Assembly (NCBI GenBank): GCA_958430865.1
Contig: CAUDNR010000347.1
Span: forward strand, 37,712 to 101,711
Length of the DNA stretch: 64,000 nt
Source of the DNA: Entrophospora sp. SA101
Lineage: Eukaryota; Glomeromycota; Glomeromycetes; Entrophosporales; Entrophosporaceae
Direction: 5' to 3'
The position numbers were made by a program, and so were the translations under genes. The notes beneath the pieces were generated by a model. That model was given only the letters and a program-made list of their open reading frames with translations, made no database searches and had not been told where the DNA came from. Of this stretch, positions 12,305 to 24,700 are shown piece after piece (within the stretch, counting starts at the first letter, position 1; each line of letters opens with the position of its first letter).

Positions 12305-12511
12305 TATTTCATCTTTGGAGTATTTGAACACAGTATTTAACAACCATATTAGCAAATTTGTATGATGAAACTTTTGACTTGGTCAACTACTTGTAATAGT
12401 AATGCACAATAATATTAATAATGTGCTTGAGCATCTGAATTTGAAACACACATAGTAATAAGCAAAAAAAACTCGAAGCACTAATTGGTAAAAACACGTT
12501 TTTATATAAAT

Positions 12512-12713
12512 ACTAAATGATTTAACAGAACTATTAAAAATGAATCGAGTTTTTATGATCTAAAAATTAGAACTGGACCAGACCAAGATCAAGTTAAAAC
12601 TTTTAAAGCTCATTTCTACAATTTTAAAAGCAAGATCTTCTTACTTTAAAGCAGCTTTATCAAATGCACGGACTAAAAGATCTGATTTCATTTGAAAAAG
12701 AAGTTCTTTTAAC
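12512..12713 (+). pseudogene. BTB/POZ-domain gene fragment
   Basis: An open stretch reads LNDLTELLKNESSFYDLKI, then DQVKTFKAHFYNFKSKI and, after a one-base frame change near 12650, YFKAALSNARTKRSDFI. This is the start of the BTB fold found in the large BTB families of these fungi, where the usual text is FKAHS-ILKARS-YFKAAL. A TGA follows. No intact gene can be built, and the next possible exon (12760-12900) is unrecognisable. Strand and family are fairly clear. Loss of function is inferred. Confidence 0.6.
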
Positions 12714-12950
12714 GTAAGAATATAAATCAAAATATTAACATAGAATTATATTTATTTTAGAAAGTCATATGTCAATGGAATTATTATAAATTTTCAGACT
12801 TCTTTGAAGTATATGATAAATTAAACTTTAATAAATTAATTGATGATTTACATGCATTAAAAGATTGGATAAAATTTTATTTAAAAAATTTTTTATCTTT
12901 GCAATTTTAATAATATTTGGAAAAAAAAAAACCATACATCTATAATAATA

Positions 12951-14401
12951 TTACCAATTAACCCATTGAGGTTTGAAATAATCTGTAGCAGCTTTAAATC
13001 CTTCAAATTCATGTACACAATCACTCTCTGCTCTTTTTTGCAATGCTTCAGGCATCCATTCCTGAATCTTTTTGATTCTGGTTTTATTGTTAGGATGTGT
13101 ACTTAAGAATTGTGGTGGTGCATTCTTTTGCGCAATGCCCATTCTTTCCCACAACTTGACTGCTTCTTCTGGATTATAACATGCATGTGACATAAGTAAC
13201 AACCCTATGTAATCTGCTTCTACTTCACATTTACGAGAAAATGGCATCCTATTTTTTAATTAGAATAAATGTTCTATTAAATCAAGCAGTGATACATATC
13301 ATAGTATAATATATAGCTATAAATAGTTACATACATTAAGCCAAGTTCAAAAAACAATCTACCAATGAATCCAGGGTCCATAAATAGACTAAGAAACAAT
13401 TGTCCTAAAATTACAACTTTTATGAAAGAAAGTTTTTCAGCACTATGTCTTGCAATTTGATGTCCAATCTTTATAAAATAATAGAAAATAAAGTATTTAA
13501 TAATATGATTATTCTAGGAAAAAAAAAAAAAAAAGATTTCTGAAATTTAAAATTAAACCTCATGCCCTAATACTGCTGCTAAACCATCTTCATTTTTAAC
13601 AATTGGTAATATTCCAGTAAAAACAAAAACTTTTCCACCAGGTAAAACAAATGCGTTTTTCTCTGGTGAATCAATCACATAAAATTCCCAATTTAAATCT
13701 ATTGTTTTTTAAAAAAATAAATTATTAAAAAATAAATTTCTAATTATTGAACCATCAATCTTATATATATATACACACACACCATTCATTCCACTAACTT
13801 TTACTAGATCTTGAGCTACCTGCCTTACAAACTTGGTACGCCTATCCCACAATGGTAATATTTTATTTGAATATTTTTCCATTACTTCATGATAGGCTTG
13901 TTGTGATAATTTTTCTTCTTGTTTTGGACTCACATCCATAAAACGTCGTCTGTTAGTTATAGGCACCTTCTCTAAATGACTTACATAATATACGCTAGTG
14001 AGTCCGCCAACTGCTCCAGTATAAATCCAAAATATCCTTTTTTGATAAAACGGTATAGAATTGGAAAATCTTTGATATTGAGAATGTTTTGGGTATGGTG
14101 GTATTCTTTGAGGAAATTGTATGCGTGAATAATCATTAGGTACTTTGTAATAATGTCTTGCGTTATTTATTTTATTTATTTTAAAGATGGTTTTATTACT
14201 ATTAGATAATAGTAATGAAACATTGGAATTACTACTATTGTAGAAACAAGTATACTTCAACTTTATATATTTTGAATTATTAGTAACTTGGTGGAAATCA
14301 CATAACGGAATTGATGTTATTTTTGACGTTATTGAAGCCTTATAAAATGGAAAAAAGAGTGTTGTAAATCTTTTTGATCTGAACATTAAATTATAACTCA
14401 T
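12951..14401 (-). CDS. OMA1: OMA1-like mitochondrial inner-membrane metalloprotease (M48)
   Basis: Four exons on the minus strand (14401-13783, 13698-13559, 13468-13335, 13248-12951) encode 396 residues. The zinc site HEIGH spans the exon 2/3 junction (His252, Glu253, His256), followed by [11 protein letters not shown], and the third ligand lies in [11 protein letters not shown]. These are M48 hallmarks, and the ARHSAEKLS context is that of OMA1, the stress-activated protease that cuts mitochondrial inner-membrane proteins. The N-terminus is basic, Ser/Asn-rich and without acidic residues, as expected for a presequence. A hydrophobic segment ([18 protein letters not shown]) precedes the catalytic domain. 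The ATG at 14401 is used; the frame is open to 14425 but only with a TTG. Exon 1 uses a GTGTGTGTG donor. The gene seems intact. Confidence 0.93.
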
Positions 14402-15373
14402 TTTTATTAATAATAAAGTAACCAACTATCACTGTAAAAATGGATCTAAAAAAGCATGATAGTTCTCTTTATCACAATGTGACTATCTTGAAATTATGCA
14501 GTGTAACTAACTATAATTTTAAAATCGTCAAAAAAAAAATGTGTAAATAGAAAAAAAGTAGTTTCTACTTTTGACATCTGGTGGGGGGTAATTTTCTTGG
14601 GCTTTTACTAGAATCAAAGGAAATCAAATATTAACTTTCACTCTATTAAAAAAATACATATTCCTACTATCATTAGGCCTTACTATTAGGTGTAAAACCA
14701 AGAACAGATTGTTGTTTAAACTTATGACAGTTGATGTCTGTGGAGTTTTATTAGAAGCAAAGAAGAAATCTATTTTTTTAATATTATAAATATACATCCC
14801 AAAATGTACAAAGGCAGTCAGCTGGAGAACTAAACTACTTTGTACACCTGCCTTCCAACCAATAAGTAGTGTTTGTATTCATTCGGATTTATTCGGACAT
14901 AAAAAGTATAAGAATTTTGAATTTCCACGTATCCTTTGAACCTTTTTAACCCATGGTGAAATTTTTATATAGTGGAACAAAGCAAGTATACAATTAAATA
15001 TGACTTTTAAACTGATTTAAAAAAGTTAGTATCACACATGTAATTAATATACGTAGATAGGGTCGCCGATAATACATATAGAGGTGTCACCAAAATTTGA
15101 TCGACATTAATTCCCGACTTGAAAAAAATTTCTTTATACTGTATATATATATAGTAAATTTTCAATTTTCTCTATATTAATAATTAATAATGTGTTTGAA
15201 TGGTAACCGATTGGTAAATGTCATTTTGATATCATAATAAAATTAATTAATGAGTGGCTTAGATGTGGTAATGTATGATAGTAAACAAACAATTAAAACT
15301 GTAATCCTTATTTTTAACAGATTTTTATTTTTGTTATTAAAATTCTTAAAAAAAATTTTTTTCTTTAAAATTA
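14402..15373. other. Intergenic DNA between divergent genes
   Basis: This holds the divergent promoters of the OMA1-like and transporter genes. No coding sequence is seen. A weak inverted pair around 14806-14855 (TGTACAAAGGCAG and CTTTGTACACCTGCC) may be a remnant repeat. Confidence 0.4.
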
Positions 15374-17697
15374 ATGGATGCCAAAAAAATTTTTAATGAT
15401 CATGATCAAATTTTTGATCAAAATAATTTAATAAACAATGATGATGATGGTGATGATGATGATGATGAATTAAATCTAAACTCTGAAAGAATTTTATTAA
15501 TTCAACCAAAATCAACAATAAATAATAATGATGATAACAAATCAAGAAAATATGCGGAAACACCTTTACCCAAATTACCATTACTTATATTAAGTATAGT
15601 GATTATTAGTGAGCCTTTTAATTCAACTATTTTATTACCTTTTATTTATTTCATGGTAATTTTTTTGGAACTCTAAAACTTTTTTGTTCAGAAACAATTA
15701 GAAAATAATCAATGATTTTTATTTTCATTAGGTTCGTGATTTTGGTGTAAGTGATGATGATAAAGAAATTGGTTTTTACGCAGGATTAATAGGTAATTGT
15801 AACAAAAAAAAAAAAAAAACCCCCACATATCACAATCATCTTTAATCATCCAAATATCATCATTATATTCATTCGTCCGTCCATTCTTATTCCGATTAGC
15901 ATCATCTTTTTTCTTTGCACAATTCTGTTTTTCAATATTTTGGGGTCATATGTCTGATAAATTTGGTAGACGTCCAATCCTTTTATTTGGATTATTTGGA
16001 AATATGGTGACTTGCTTTATGTTTGGTCTTAGTAAGAATTTACTTTGGGCTATTGCTTCTCGTTCAACTTGTGGAATGCTGAATGGTAAATATGAAGATG
16101 TTCATTTTTTTTTATACACATTTATAAATGGCATTACTATATATATTTTTTATAGGTAATGTTGGTGTTGCAAAAAGTATGTTGGGTGAACTAACTGATA
16201 AAACTAATCAAGCAAAAGCATTTTCATTGTTTGGATTTTGTTGGGGAATGGGCTGTATAAGTGACTATCAATTATGTTTATGTTATATACATATATATAT
16301 ATATATATATTAATCATTTATTCTTTTTTTTTAAAAAAATTACGTTATAGTTGGTAAGATTTATTAAAAAAAATTTTTTTTTGAAATTTTCAAAAAGTAT
16401 TATTAAAGATATTAATTATATAAATTAGGGCCTGTAATTGGTGGGTTTTTATCACATCCTGCTGATAATTTTCCAAAAATATTTGGCAATTGTCCTTTCC
16501 TAAAATCATTTCCATATTTCCTTCCTTGTTTTGTTGCTTCAATTGTTAGTTTTACTGGATTAATTATTGGATATTTTTATTTACCCGAGACACGATATAC
16601 ATACAATCATCAAAAAGAAGAAGAAAGAGATGTTGATGTTGAAGATGTTGTTGATATATCAAGTAGAAAAAATTTGAATGGAAATAATTCAATAATCTCA
16701 TACGATGCTACTGCAAATGTTAATTCTAATAATAGTAATTATAATCAATCACCTAAAGGAAATAACATTATGCAATCATATATTGAAGATGATTCACATT
16801 ATCCAGAAACACCTTCATCTTCGAATCTGCTAAAGGATTTGTCAAAGAATGATGTCACCAACATCAAAATGAACAACAAGCAAAGTTTTATTATAAAAAA
16901 TGGTAAAGAATCAGAATCAAAATCAAAAGCTAAAGTCAAAATCTTACCAGTTACATTTAGGTGTATAACAAGTTATGCAATAGTTGCATTTCATACAATA
17001 GCATTTGATGAAGTTTACAGTTTATATGCGGTCGCGGAAGTTAAAGATGGAGGGTTAGGTTATTTGTCAATAAAGCTGGCTCAAAGTCTGGCTTTAATGG
17101 GAATTGTTCAATTAGTTGTTCAATTTCTGATTTATCCTTGGTTAAGAACTAAAGTAGATTTGATTAAATTATATCGTATAGTATTAATGTCTTATGTTCC
17201 TTGTTATTTGTTTTTTCCTTTATTGAATCAATTAAAAAAATCATTTATGGATCTACCACCTGAATCAAAGTATGATGATGATGGAGAAGAAATTGCTTGG
17301 ATTATATTATTGATTGTATTAACTATTAGATTGTTTATATGTGTTATCTCTTTTACATCAATAATGATAATGGTATTATTTATTATTTACCACTATAATT
17401 GATTAATTGATTATATTCATTTTTCTCTTCATCTTTCCCTTCCTATAAATACACTGACAGGTTAATAATTCTGCTAGTCATGAAATACTCGGTACTGTCA
17501 ATGGAATAGGTCAGGCTTCTGCAGCATTTGTTCGTACTATTGGTCCAGCATCAAGTGGATCTTTATGGTCTTGGTCATTGACAAACAATTTGGACTTTCC
17601 ATTCAACAATTATTTTGTATTTATTGTAATGAGCCTTACTTCTCTAATAGGATTCATTCAAAGCTTCACACTACCACACGAATTAGGAGAAATATAG
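15374..17697 (+). CDS. Major facilitator superfamily transporter (ZIFL/YCR023C-like)
   Basis: Exons 15374-15655, 15732-15792, 15900-16085, 16156-16260, a 3-nt exon 16351-16353, 16429-17372 and 17461-17697 give 605 residues. The protein starts with an Asp/Asn-rich cytosolic N-terminus, then the first helix (LPLLILSIVIISEPFNSTI). The loop 2-3 signature appears as FWGHMSDKFGRRP, the helix 5 motif as CWGMGCIIGPVIGGFL, and there is a long hydrophilic central loop (about residues 275-365) before the second six-helix half. These are features of the MFS subgroup that includes plant zinc-induced facilitator-like carriers and yeast YCR023C. The substrate cannot be read from sequence. Without the 3-nt exon the helix 5 motif loses the IG of IIGP. 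Acceptor and donor around it are both strong. Confidence 0.9.
16351..16353 (+). other. Probable 3-nt microexon of the MFS transporter
   Basis: The bases TTG sit between a TATAG acceptor and a GTAAGA donor. Including them turns the join into the codons for Ile and Gly, giving the family motif IIGP. Omitting them gives Arg-Pro instead. The upstream donor is GTGACT at 16261. A competing donor GTATAAGT at 16255 would also need the microexon to stay in frame. Confidence 0.6.
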
Positions 17698-18172
17698 TAC
17701 AACATATAAATAAATAATTAGTTAATTAATTGGTTTTTTTCAAAAAAAAAATTCAAGACAAGAATTAGAGTATCTACATAGTATCATTTGAGGCAGATTT
17801 GCTTTAAATAAAAGAATAATTTGAATATTTGAATATTAATTAAACTTTGAGTTTGCCCAATTTCTTTCAAAATTTACTATAACAAAATATACCCTTTAAG
17901 TTTATTATACAATTTAAATTTCTTAAAAAAAAAAATAAACAACTTCAATATATATGAGCGTGCGAGGTTTCTCTGAAAAAAATTCCTTTCTAAAAATAAA
18001 GCGTCTTGATAAAATTGCTTTGTTACTCGTATATAAGCGCTAATAAGTGACAAAATAAAATTTTGAAATAAAGGATTTTTATGCCAATAAATATAAAGGC
18101 AAGTAGGACATATTGGTAAAGCTCCGAACTGTTCGGTTTCGGTCTTTTAAAAAAAAATTTTAATTTTTTATA

Positions 18173-18290
18173 CTCAAACCTTGTTTCAACAAAGTGGCTG
18201 GACATATAAGAAAATTTCATTCAAAATTCGTTGAAACGAGATTACTGATCGTGCTTCAACGAATTTTTATATGTAACAAGATTTTTTTTT
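18173..18290. mobile_element. Partial copy of small palindromic element (full copy at 57453)
   Basis: Bases 18179-18275 match the element at 57453-57636 closely (shared 'tttcaacaaagtggctggac', 'cgttgaaac', 'tttatatgt'). A TA precedes the left end, but the right terminal repeat is missing or replaced by a poly-T run, so this copy is truncated. Confidence 0.65.
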
Positions 18291-18758
18291 TTCTTGTGAA
18301 GCCATTTTCTCATATATTTATACCTCGGTGTTTCATTTTTCTTCACTAATTAAAATTTTTAATAACATTTTGTCGTAATTCGGGGTTTTTCTTATCGCGA
18401 AGATTCCAAATATGTGATCTTGTTGTGTTTTTATAAGCTTCGTTGACACTTGAACTACGCTTTTTAAATATAAATGATTTGATTTTATATATTTTATAAT
18501 CCACATTTAATATTTACTTTTTTGTTTTTAATATATATGTTTTTTATATATTATCCGATTCTATTAACGATCCGTATATAAGTGTGATGCCTAGAAAGAG
18601 AGAGAATAAAACATCTATCTATCTCTATAATTGTCACCAGTTACGAACTTTCCTAAAGTCATTAGGATATATATTTTTTATGAAAACAAAAATTACTTTA
18701 TACATTTTTCAATTGGAAAAATTAATTACATGTCCGCCGAACGAATTAGGAAATTGAT

Positions 18759-19246
18759 ATAACTAAGGTATTGACTAAAGGTAGTTTCTCACCAGGGCCA
18801 TTTTGACGATTTGACTAAAGTAAAAGCCCTTGACGTAAGTAAAACCACCTGAAGTAAGTAAAATTGCTTGATACAAGTAAAACACTTGATACAAGCATTA
18901 TCAAAAATTCCAAATTATGTAAAGATGTGTGTTCCGGGGATGAATAAAGAACTATTATATCATTGTATGTATATTGCAAAGATGCAAGAAGAATAATTAT
19001 CGTGGGAGGTTTACAAATGTTATAATTTGAAGTACTTATTTTTTTCCTGTGCATTTTCATTTAAATAAAAATGCCTCTTCTTTTTTACCATTCTTTTATT
19101 ATTTATTACATTTCATAAAATGTAAAAAAGCAAATTGTCTTTACATATATATGAGTTGTGTTAAATTGACTTGGAAGTTAGCTACGCGTTATAGTAATAT
19201 TAACGATATGCTTGAGCTGTCTTTGGTATCTGAGTTTGAAGCAACA
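18759..19246. repeat. Dispersed repeat R1, copy 2
   Basis: Direct-orientation counterpart of the copy at 10800, without the transposon that splits copy 1. It extends through 'gctacgcgttatagtaatat' and 'tctttggtatctgagtttga', the sequence that flanks the insertion in copy 1. A further scrap of the same unit may lie at 12388-12460. There is no open frame of note. Confidence 0.65.
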
Positions 19247-19829
19247 TAAGTTGATCAATATTGGTACTTAGAATGACCTTTACATAACACATAAGACAGG
19301 TTTTGGTACATATTTTACAGGTTTTAAATTTGTTTTTATCACTTTTAAATCTTTTTGAATCACGATAAATCGATCACTAGAATTTGGTAATGATGAAATT
19401 GTTCTTTAAATAATGCAATTTTCGCTTTTCAATCAAATTAATCCTATTAGAGAAAAAGGAAATCAAAAATATGTTGTACGAAAAATTTGTCATTCAGTTC
19501 TCCGCAAAGAAAAACAAGTCTTTAAATGAAAATGTTAACAGTGAGTTTCGTGAAATATAGATTAGCATTATAGTGCAATGATATTCTGACGTCATAATAT
19601 TATAAAATCACATGACCAAATCACATACACATATATTTGTTCGGAGCATCAAACTTAGTACCGGATGTGAAGTATCTTAGCATCCTATCATGCATTCATG
19701 ATCAATTATGCAATTTTAATAAAATAGACATTTGTGGCCAGATGGTGTATTGATCGAGTAGTCTAATAAATTACCACAAAAAGATATATAAATAGGCCCG
19801 CTACCCCCCAAAACGGTGCATTGGTTTTG

Positions 19830-20282
19830 CTTTTTACGTTGCATTCGAATTTGAGGGTCGGATATGTAGTGTTTAAATGGTGTTCTATATGTAATTCGGC
19901 TTTATACGTTACATTCAAATGCGAGGTATCTGTATATTCGTTCGGAGCATCAACATTTGCCGGCCATATTTTTATTTGTTGCGTTGAGCAAAATTTGATA
20001 AAGATCCTTTGCAAAGAAGAACCCTCATGTGGATCAAAAGTTATTTATAAATTTGGATTGCTAAAAAAATCAACTAAGCTTTTTTTTCCTAATTAAAAAA
20101 AAAGATCTTTTTGTCCTGACCTTTTCCTTGTGTTTATTTATTTATCCCAGATTAAAGGTCAATTGGATCGATTGTATTTTTTTACGAGTCTATCGCTATA
20201 GAAGAATAAACTTCATGCAAACATCAAAAATTATTTACAAATTTCGATTGTTAAGAAAAATCAACTAAGCTAATTAAAAAAA
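19830..20282. repeat. Two overlapping local imperfect duplications
   Basis: At 19830-19860 and 19895-19925 the words 'ttacgttgcattcgaat' and 'atacgttacattcaaat' repeat about 65 bases apart. A second pair, near 20016-20085 and 20202-20275, shares 'caaattt', 'gattg' and 'aatcaactaagct' in the same order. They look like old tandem or segmental duplications. Confidence 0.5.
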
Positions 20283-20989
20283 AAATCCATTGGAACGGAT
20301 TTTATTTGTTTTCTCCGAAAGGAAATTTTTCCTATACAGATCATCCACTATTTCTCAAATGGTCAATATCACATTGTTTGTTTATCGATCATTGAATTGA
20401 CCGATAATAACAATAACAACAAAATAAAATCTAAAGGTGTTTTTGAATCCTGGTCTCGTGACCCGAAAAATATACTAACACTAACGTTGCGTGACAAATC
20501 TTTGACGATATGGGATCTGAGGTAAAGGCTCCAAGGCAAGGCCATAAGTTCTTGGTCATTTCAAACGATCCGAAACGCCAGAGCAAGACGAAGACTAATG
20601 GTAAACATCATGCAAAAAACATCTAAAGCGAAACTCGATTTCCTTTCGGTCACTCACCCTGACGTTTTGAACAAAAATAGATAATTTTTCCAAATAGATA
20701 TACGTAAATGAGAATTCGCATGATATGGCGATGTAAAGATAACCATAACCCTTTATCATTTTTGGAAAACGAAAATATTTTTTAACGAGACTTTTTATAA
20801 CAGAATGTTTCCATGCATTCAAATTGTTATAAAAAAATATATTACACAAAATATAATAACAATAATAAAAATTCACACAGAAATTACGACATTTAGAATA
20901 TAACACGGCAACCTTCTTTTATTATTATTCTTAAAAAAATCTCCTCATTTATTAAAGCACCAAGTCGAATTTTATATTTATATTTTATA

Positions 20990-22510
20990 ATGTCATATGT
21001 TAAATTATTATCATCATTATCACCAGAAAGAAAGAATTTTGTATATAAAATTGACAATGTGATGCGTAATAATGCTAATGTTAATTCTGATAGAGAAAGT
21101 AGAAAAGATTATTTTTTTTCATTAGTCAAAAAAAATGAGGAGATTGCTGAAAATGAAAATGAATTCTGTAAGGAAAGGTTTATTTATGAGTTTGAATTAA
21201 TAAATGCAATATATAAATTGGGAAAACCAAAAGAATGTAACAAGTGTAAATTGACAAGATACTCTGATAGGTTCTGTGAAGGTTGTATTAGTTTACAATT
21301 ACAGAGTCTTTTCACCACTTGGACATCTGGAAATAACATAATTGATGATTTTATTCAACAATGTCAAATGAAATCATCTCTGCCAGCCTACATTTTAGAA
21401 TGGATACCTTTGAGCAATTTTATGATATAACAAAGTTGACAGAAGGCGGATTTAGTTCGATTTTTACTGCTACATGGACAAGAGGAACTATTGTTGATTA
21501 TGACGAAAATAAAAAGGAATTTAGTTATTTTGGAGGTAGAGGTAAAAGAGTAATATTAAAAAAGTTTAAATGACTCAAGTAATCCAGGAAAAGCCTTTTT
21601 TGATGAGGTTGGTAGTTGTCATTTAAAACAATGCTGTATTATATAATACTAATTGATTTATATTCAATAGGCAATGAATTATTGTAAAATTAAATCAGAG
21701 TTGATTGTTGATTGCTTTGGTATAACTAAATTCCCAGATAATGGAAATTATGCAATTGTTTTATCTTATGTTCAAGAGGGAAATTTAAGGGATTATTTAG
21801 AAAAAAGTCATTTAACATTAAAAGACAGAATTACAATCTTTTATTATTTATGCTATGCATTAGATGATATACATCAAAAAGATTTAATCCATTGTGATTT
21901 ACATAGTGGTAATATACTTGTGAAAGGAGGTAATTGTTATATTACAGATTTAGGATTATGTGGACCAATTGATGAAATGTCTTCAAATAAAGTCTATGGA
22001 ATTGTATCATATGTTGCACCTGGGCTACTTAGAGGCAAAATTAATACAAAGAACACCAAAAAATCAGATATCTATAGTGTTGGGATGCTAATGTGGGAAA
22101 TATTTGCAGGCCATCTACCATTTAATGATAGAGCTCACAATCATTGTTTGATTTTTGATATATGTGAAGGTTTACGACCACCAATACTACCTGGAATGCC
22201 TGATGATTATGTGCAAATGATGCAGAGGTGTTGGGATGTGGATCCATCAAAAAGACCAACTAGTGAAGAGCTTTGGACATTTGCTGAAAATAAATATGAC
22301 GAAATTATTAAAAATAAAAATGATGATAATGGTAATCATACTACTAGTAGTGGTAGTGGTGCTTCGCAACAAGTACACAAATCACATCCAGATGCATATC
22401 ATAAAAGTAGAATATTAGATGAAGAGATTGCTAAATCTAAAAGCTTGAAAATTTATACAAGTAATAGTTCGTTAAATAATCTTGATTGTACTCTTTTTTC
22501 TAAACGTTAA
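20990..22510 (+). pseudogene. TKL-type protein kinase, Rhizophagus expansion, frame-disrupted
   Basis: Two exons (20990-21607, 21671-22510). The N-terminus carries a zinc-ribbon-like CNKCKLT-CEGC unit and the linker WTSGNNIIDDFIQQCQ, then ILEWIP. The kinase domain follows: EGGFSSIF (glycine loop), VILKKF (lysine), HCDLHSGNILV (catalytic loop with Asp), DLG in place of DFG, and APG in place of APE. HCDLHSGN and a divergent DFG/APE are common in this expanded family. Two single-base shifts interrupt it: a missing T near 21408 just after ILEWIP and an extra A near 21568-21570 just after LKKF. The second restores the original frame. Between them the second frame encodes all the conserved residues. 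Either a pseudogene or two homopolymer sequence errors. Downstream, a Ser/Asn-rich tail ends in a normal stop. Confidence 0.75.
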
Positions 22511-24700
22511 CAAAGGTAAATAAAAATTTCACTACTTATTTATTAATTAGAAATCACTACTTATTAATTATTACCAACAATATTAATCAATTAGATTCTA
22601 GTAACAATAGTAAAAGAATTGATGAATGACTAATTCAATCTCCACTATAAATTTATTATCTTCTTTTTATTTATCTTTTTATCTCATCCTTATTTTATTT
22701 CTTATCTTGTAACAATACTTTGAAATAAAACTTTTTACAATTTTTCGATTCTCGTTAAATGGTGATATTGCGAGGTATCACTTTGACTAATTAACAATTA
22801 TGGCTTAACTTTTGGGCTCTCTTGTCAATTAATTCGGTGCTTGTCAATAAATTAGTTTACGAATTTGGTTCCCTCTTTCTTGCACCTAGACGAAACTTCA
22901 TGGTACCAGATAACAGTAAATAAATAAAAGATGGCCCTTTGCAATGCTATAAAGTCCTTTATTCGATTTGTTTCAGTTGTTTACCTTGTTTACATTTATT
23001 GGCCGATTGCAAACTCGCTTTGGTTTACTTGCAAAACAATGAAAGTAACTTGTTTAACAGCCTTACATTTATGATTACAATAATACTACCAGTACTTCCT
23101 ATATTAACCTTTGGACGATACTCCATTAATACCCACCAGTTAATCAACGTTAGTCCTAACTCACTAAAGCAAATTAATAATTGTTAACACTCACTAGTTA
23201 ACCAACATTAATCATAACCTTGCTTGCTTGCTACTAAAGCAAATAAATATGGCTTTTACCAAAGCACCACAATTGTTGCCTTTTACAAGCACCAATTATA
23301 CTTGTTTCTTTTATCAACAAAGAAACGAGTTATTTTTATTTTATTTTTAAAAGTTTAACGATTAATAAAAATAATGATTCTGTCGCAGAGTTTTATTTTA
23401 TTAGAATATTAATTATCCTCTGCGAAGACCAGAAGTTATCTTTAACGAAATTTTCATTGATCACTACAATAAGGATAAAGATAAAGATTGGATTATTATT
23501 GCAAAGTAACTTAATCCCTAATCAATGATTTTATCTCCCCAGATCATGTATCATGTTACTAATATTAATATAATAATAATAAATGTTCGAGTTTAGTAGT
23601 AGATGAATGCGTGGGAACTGAATTGTATTCAGCAAAGGAAGAACTTGGCCCCTTGGGAACAATGATGAAAAAAAGGGATACACAAGAAAAATGACCTTTG
23701 AATACATATTTACAAGTTTTTTTTGTGAGCTTTATATTTTATTAGCCTTTAAAGCAATTTGGTAACATTTCATCAAACAACATTACAAGTACACAAAACT
23801 TCCTTTTAACAAATTTCATGTCCTTGACTATTTTTTTGTTTCGCATTATTATAATTTTTTAAACGTGTTCAGAAAATAAATTCGCATTGACTATTATTAT
23901 GAAGATATTCAGCAGTAAGGCTCCGAACGAATCAAATTGAATCAAACAGGATTACAACCACTAATTACATGCATGATTCAATAATATGAAATTTTGTTAA
24001 AAATACATGAATGCAATTTCACATGGACAAGCACAAAAAGGTAGATCAGTATTATAGGTTCTCAAACTCTCATAAAACAATCACCCAATTACTGTAGTGT
24101 TTTAGATAGTTATATCATCATGATGATAGGTCCCTTATTTGTAGATTTTTGGATCTCAAAATACTTATTACAGTTTTACTAAAAAAGTAATGCTTATTAG
24201 TGTAATCGATTAATTTTGGGAGGGCAACATTATTGTGAATTTATCGTGCAGCCCGCTATGATTTTGATCGTGTAACCTGACCCAATATTTTTCACGGTTA
24301 TGACATAATCTAAGCAATATCGGTCGGTATTTTTAGTGGCAAGAAAGGATCTTTTTCAAAAAAAGCTTAATTAATTTTCTTTAACAATAATGGATTATTA
24401 ATTCCCAAATTTTTTTAGTGGCAGGAAAAATATTTCTGGAAAAGGCTCAATTTTAATCAAGTGATTTCTTTTTCATTTTTTTTTTTTACGTTTTAAAAAA
24501 AATTTGGGAGTGATCAATTTATACAACGCAATCAATTTTCAATTCTTTCTAAACACCAAAATATTGCCAATCTTTTCTAAATTGTTACAAAGTATGTTGC
24601 ACTGATTTGGTTGAGTTATGTATAAGTTTGATCGACAAATAAACAAAAAAAATAGATCGATTTGTAATCGCCGTGCAACACTTTTTAATTGATAATAAAA
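22511..24700. other. Intergenic DNA
   Basis: No gene is supported over about 2.2 kb. A frame at 22939-23187 lacks domains and is overlapped by an imperfect repeat: 'gttaatcaacgttag...actaaagcaaa' near 23140 recurs near 23197-23248. A second imperfect duplication ('ttttagtggcaagaaa' and 'ttttagtggcaggaaa') lies at about 24330 and 24414. At 23924 the GCTCCGAACG word discussed under findings occurs. Confidence 0.5.

Larger units (their letters stand above)
17698..20989. other. Repeat-bearing intergenic region
   Basis: Besides the repeats listed separately, no intact gene is seen. Around 20445-20525 one plus-strand frame reads NILTLTLRDKSLTIWDLR, which looks like a single WD40 blade, and a different frame from 20512 reads MGSEVKAPRQGHKFLV to a stop. 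Either could be decayed coding sequence. Neither is convincing alone. Confidence 0.4.

Noticed and set aside
16255..16260. Alternative transporter donor GTATAAGT
   Set aside because: A better donor match, but it would drop two residues from the conserved GCIIGP motif; kept as a possible minor isoform only.
20512..20630. Short frame MGSEVKAPRQGHKFLV and an overlapping WD40-like phrase
   Set aside because: Two different frames of the same bases cannot both be right, and neither extends into a recognisable domain; kept only as a note.
22939..23187. 82-residue open frame
   Set aside because: Lies across an imperfect repeat and shows no domain or codon pattern.
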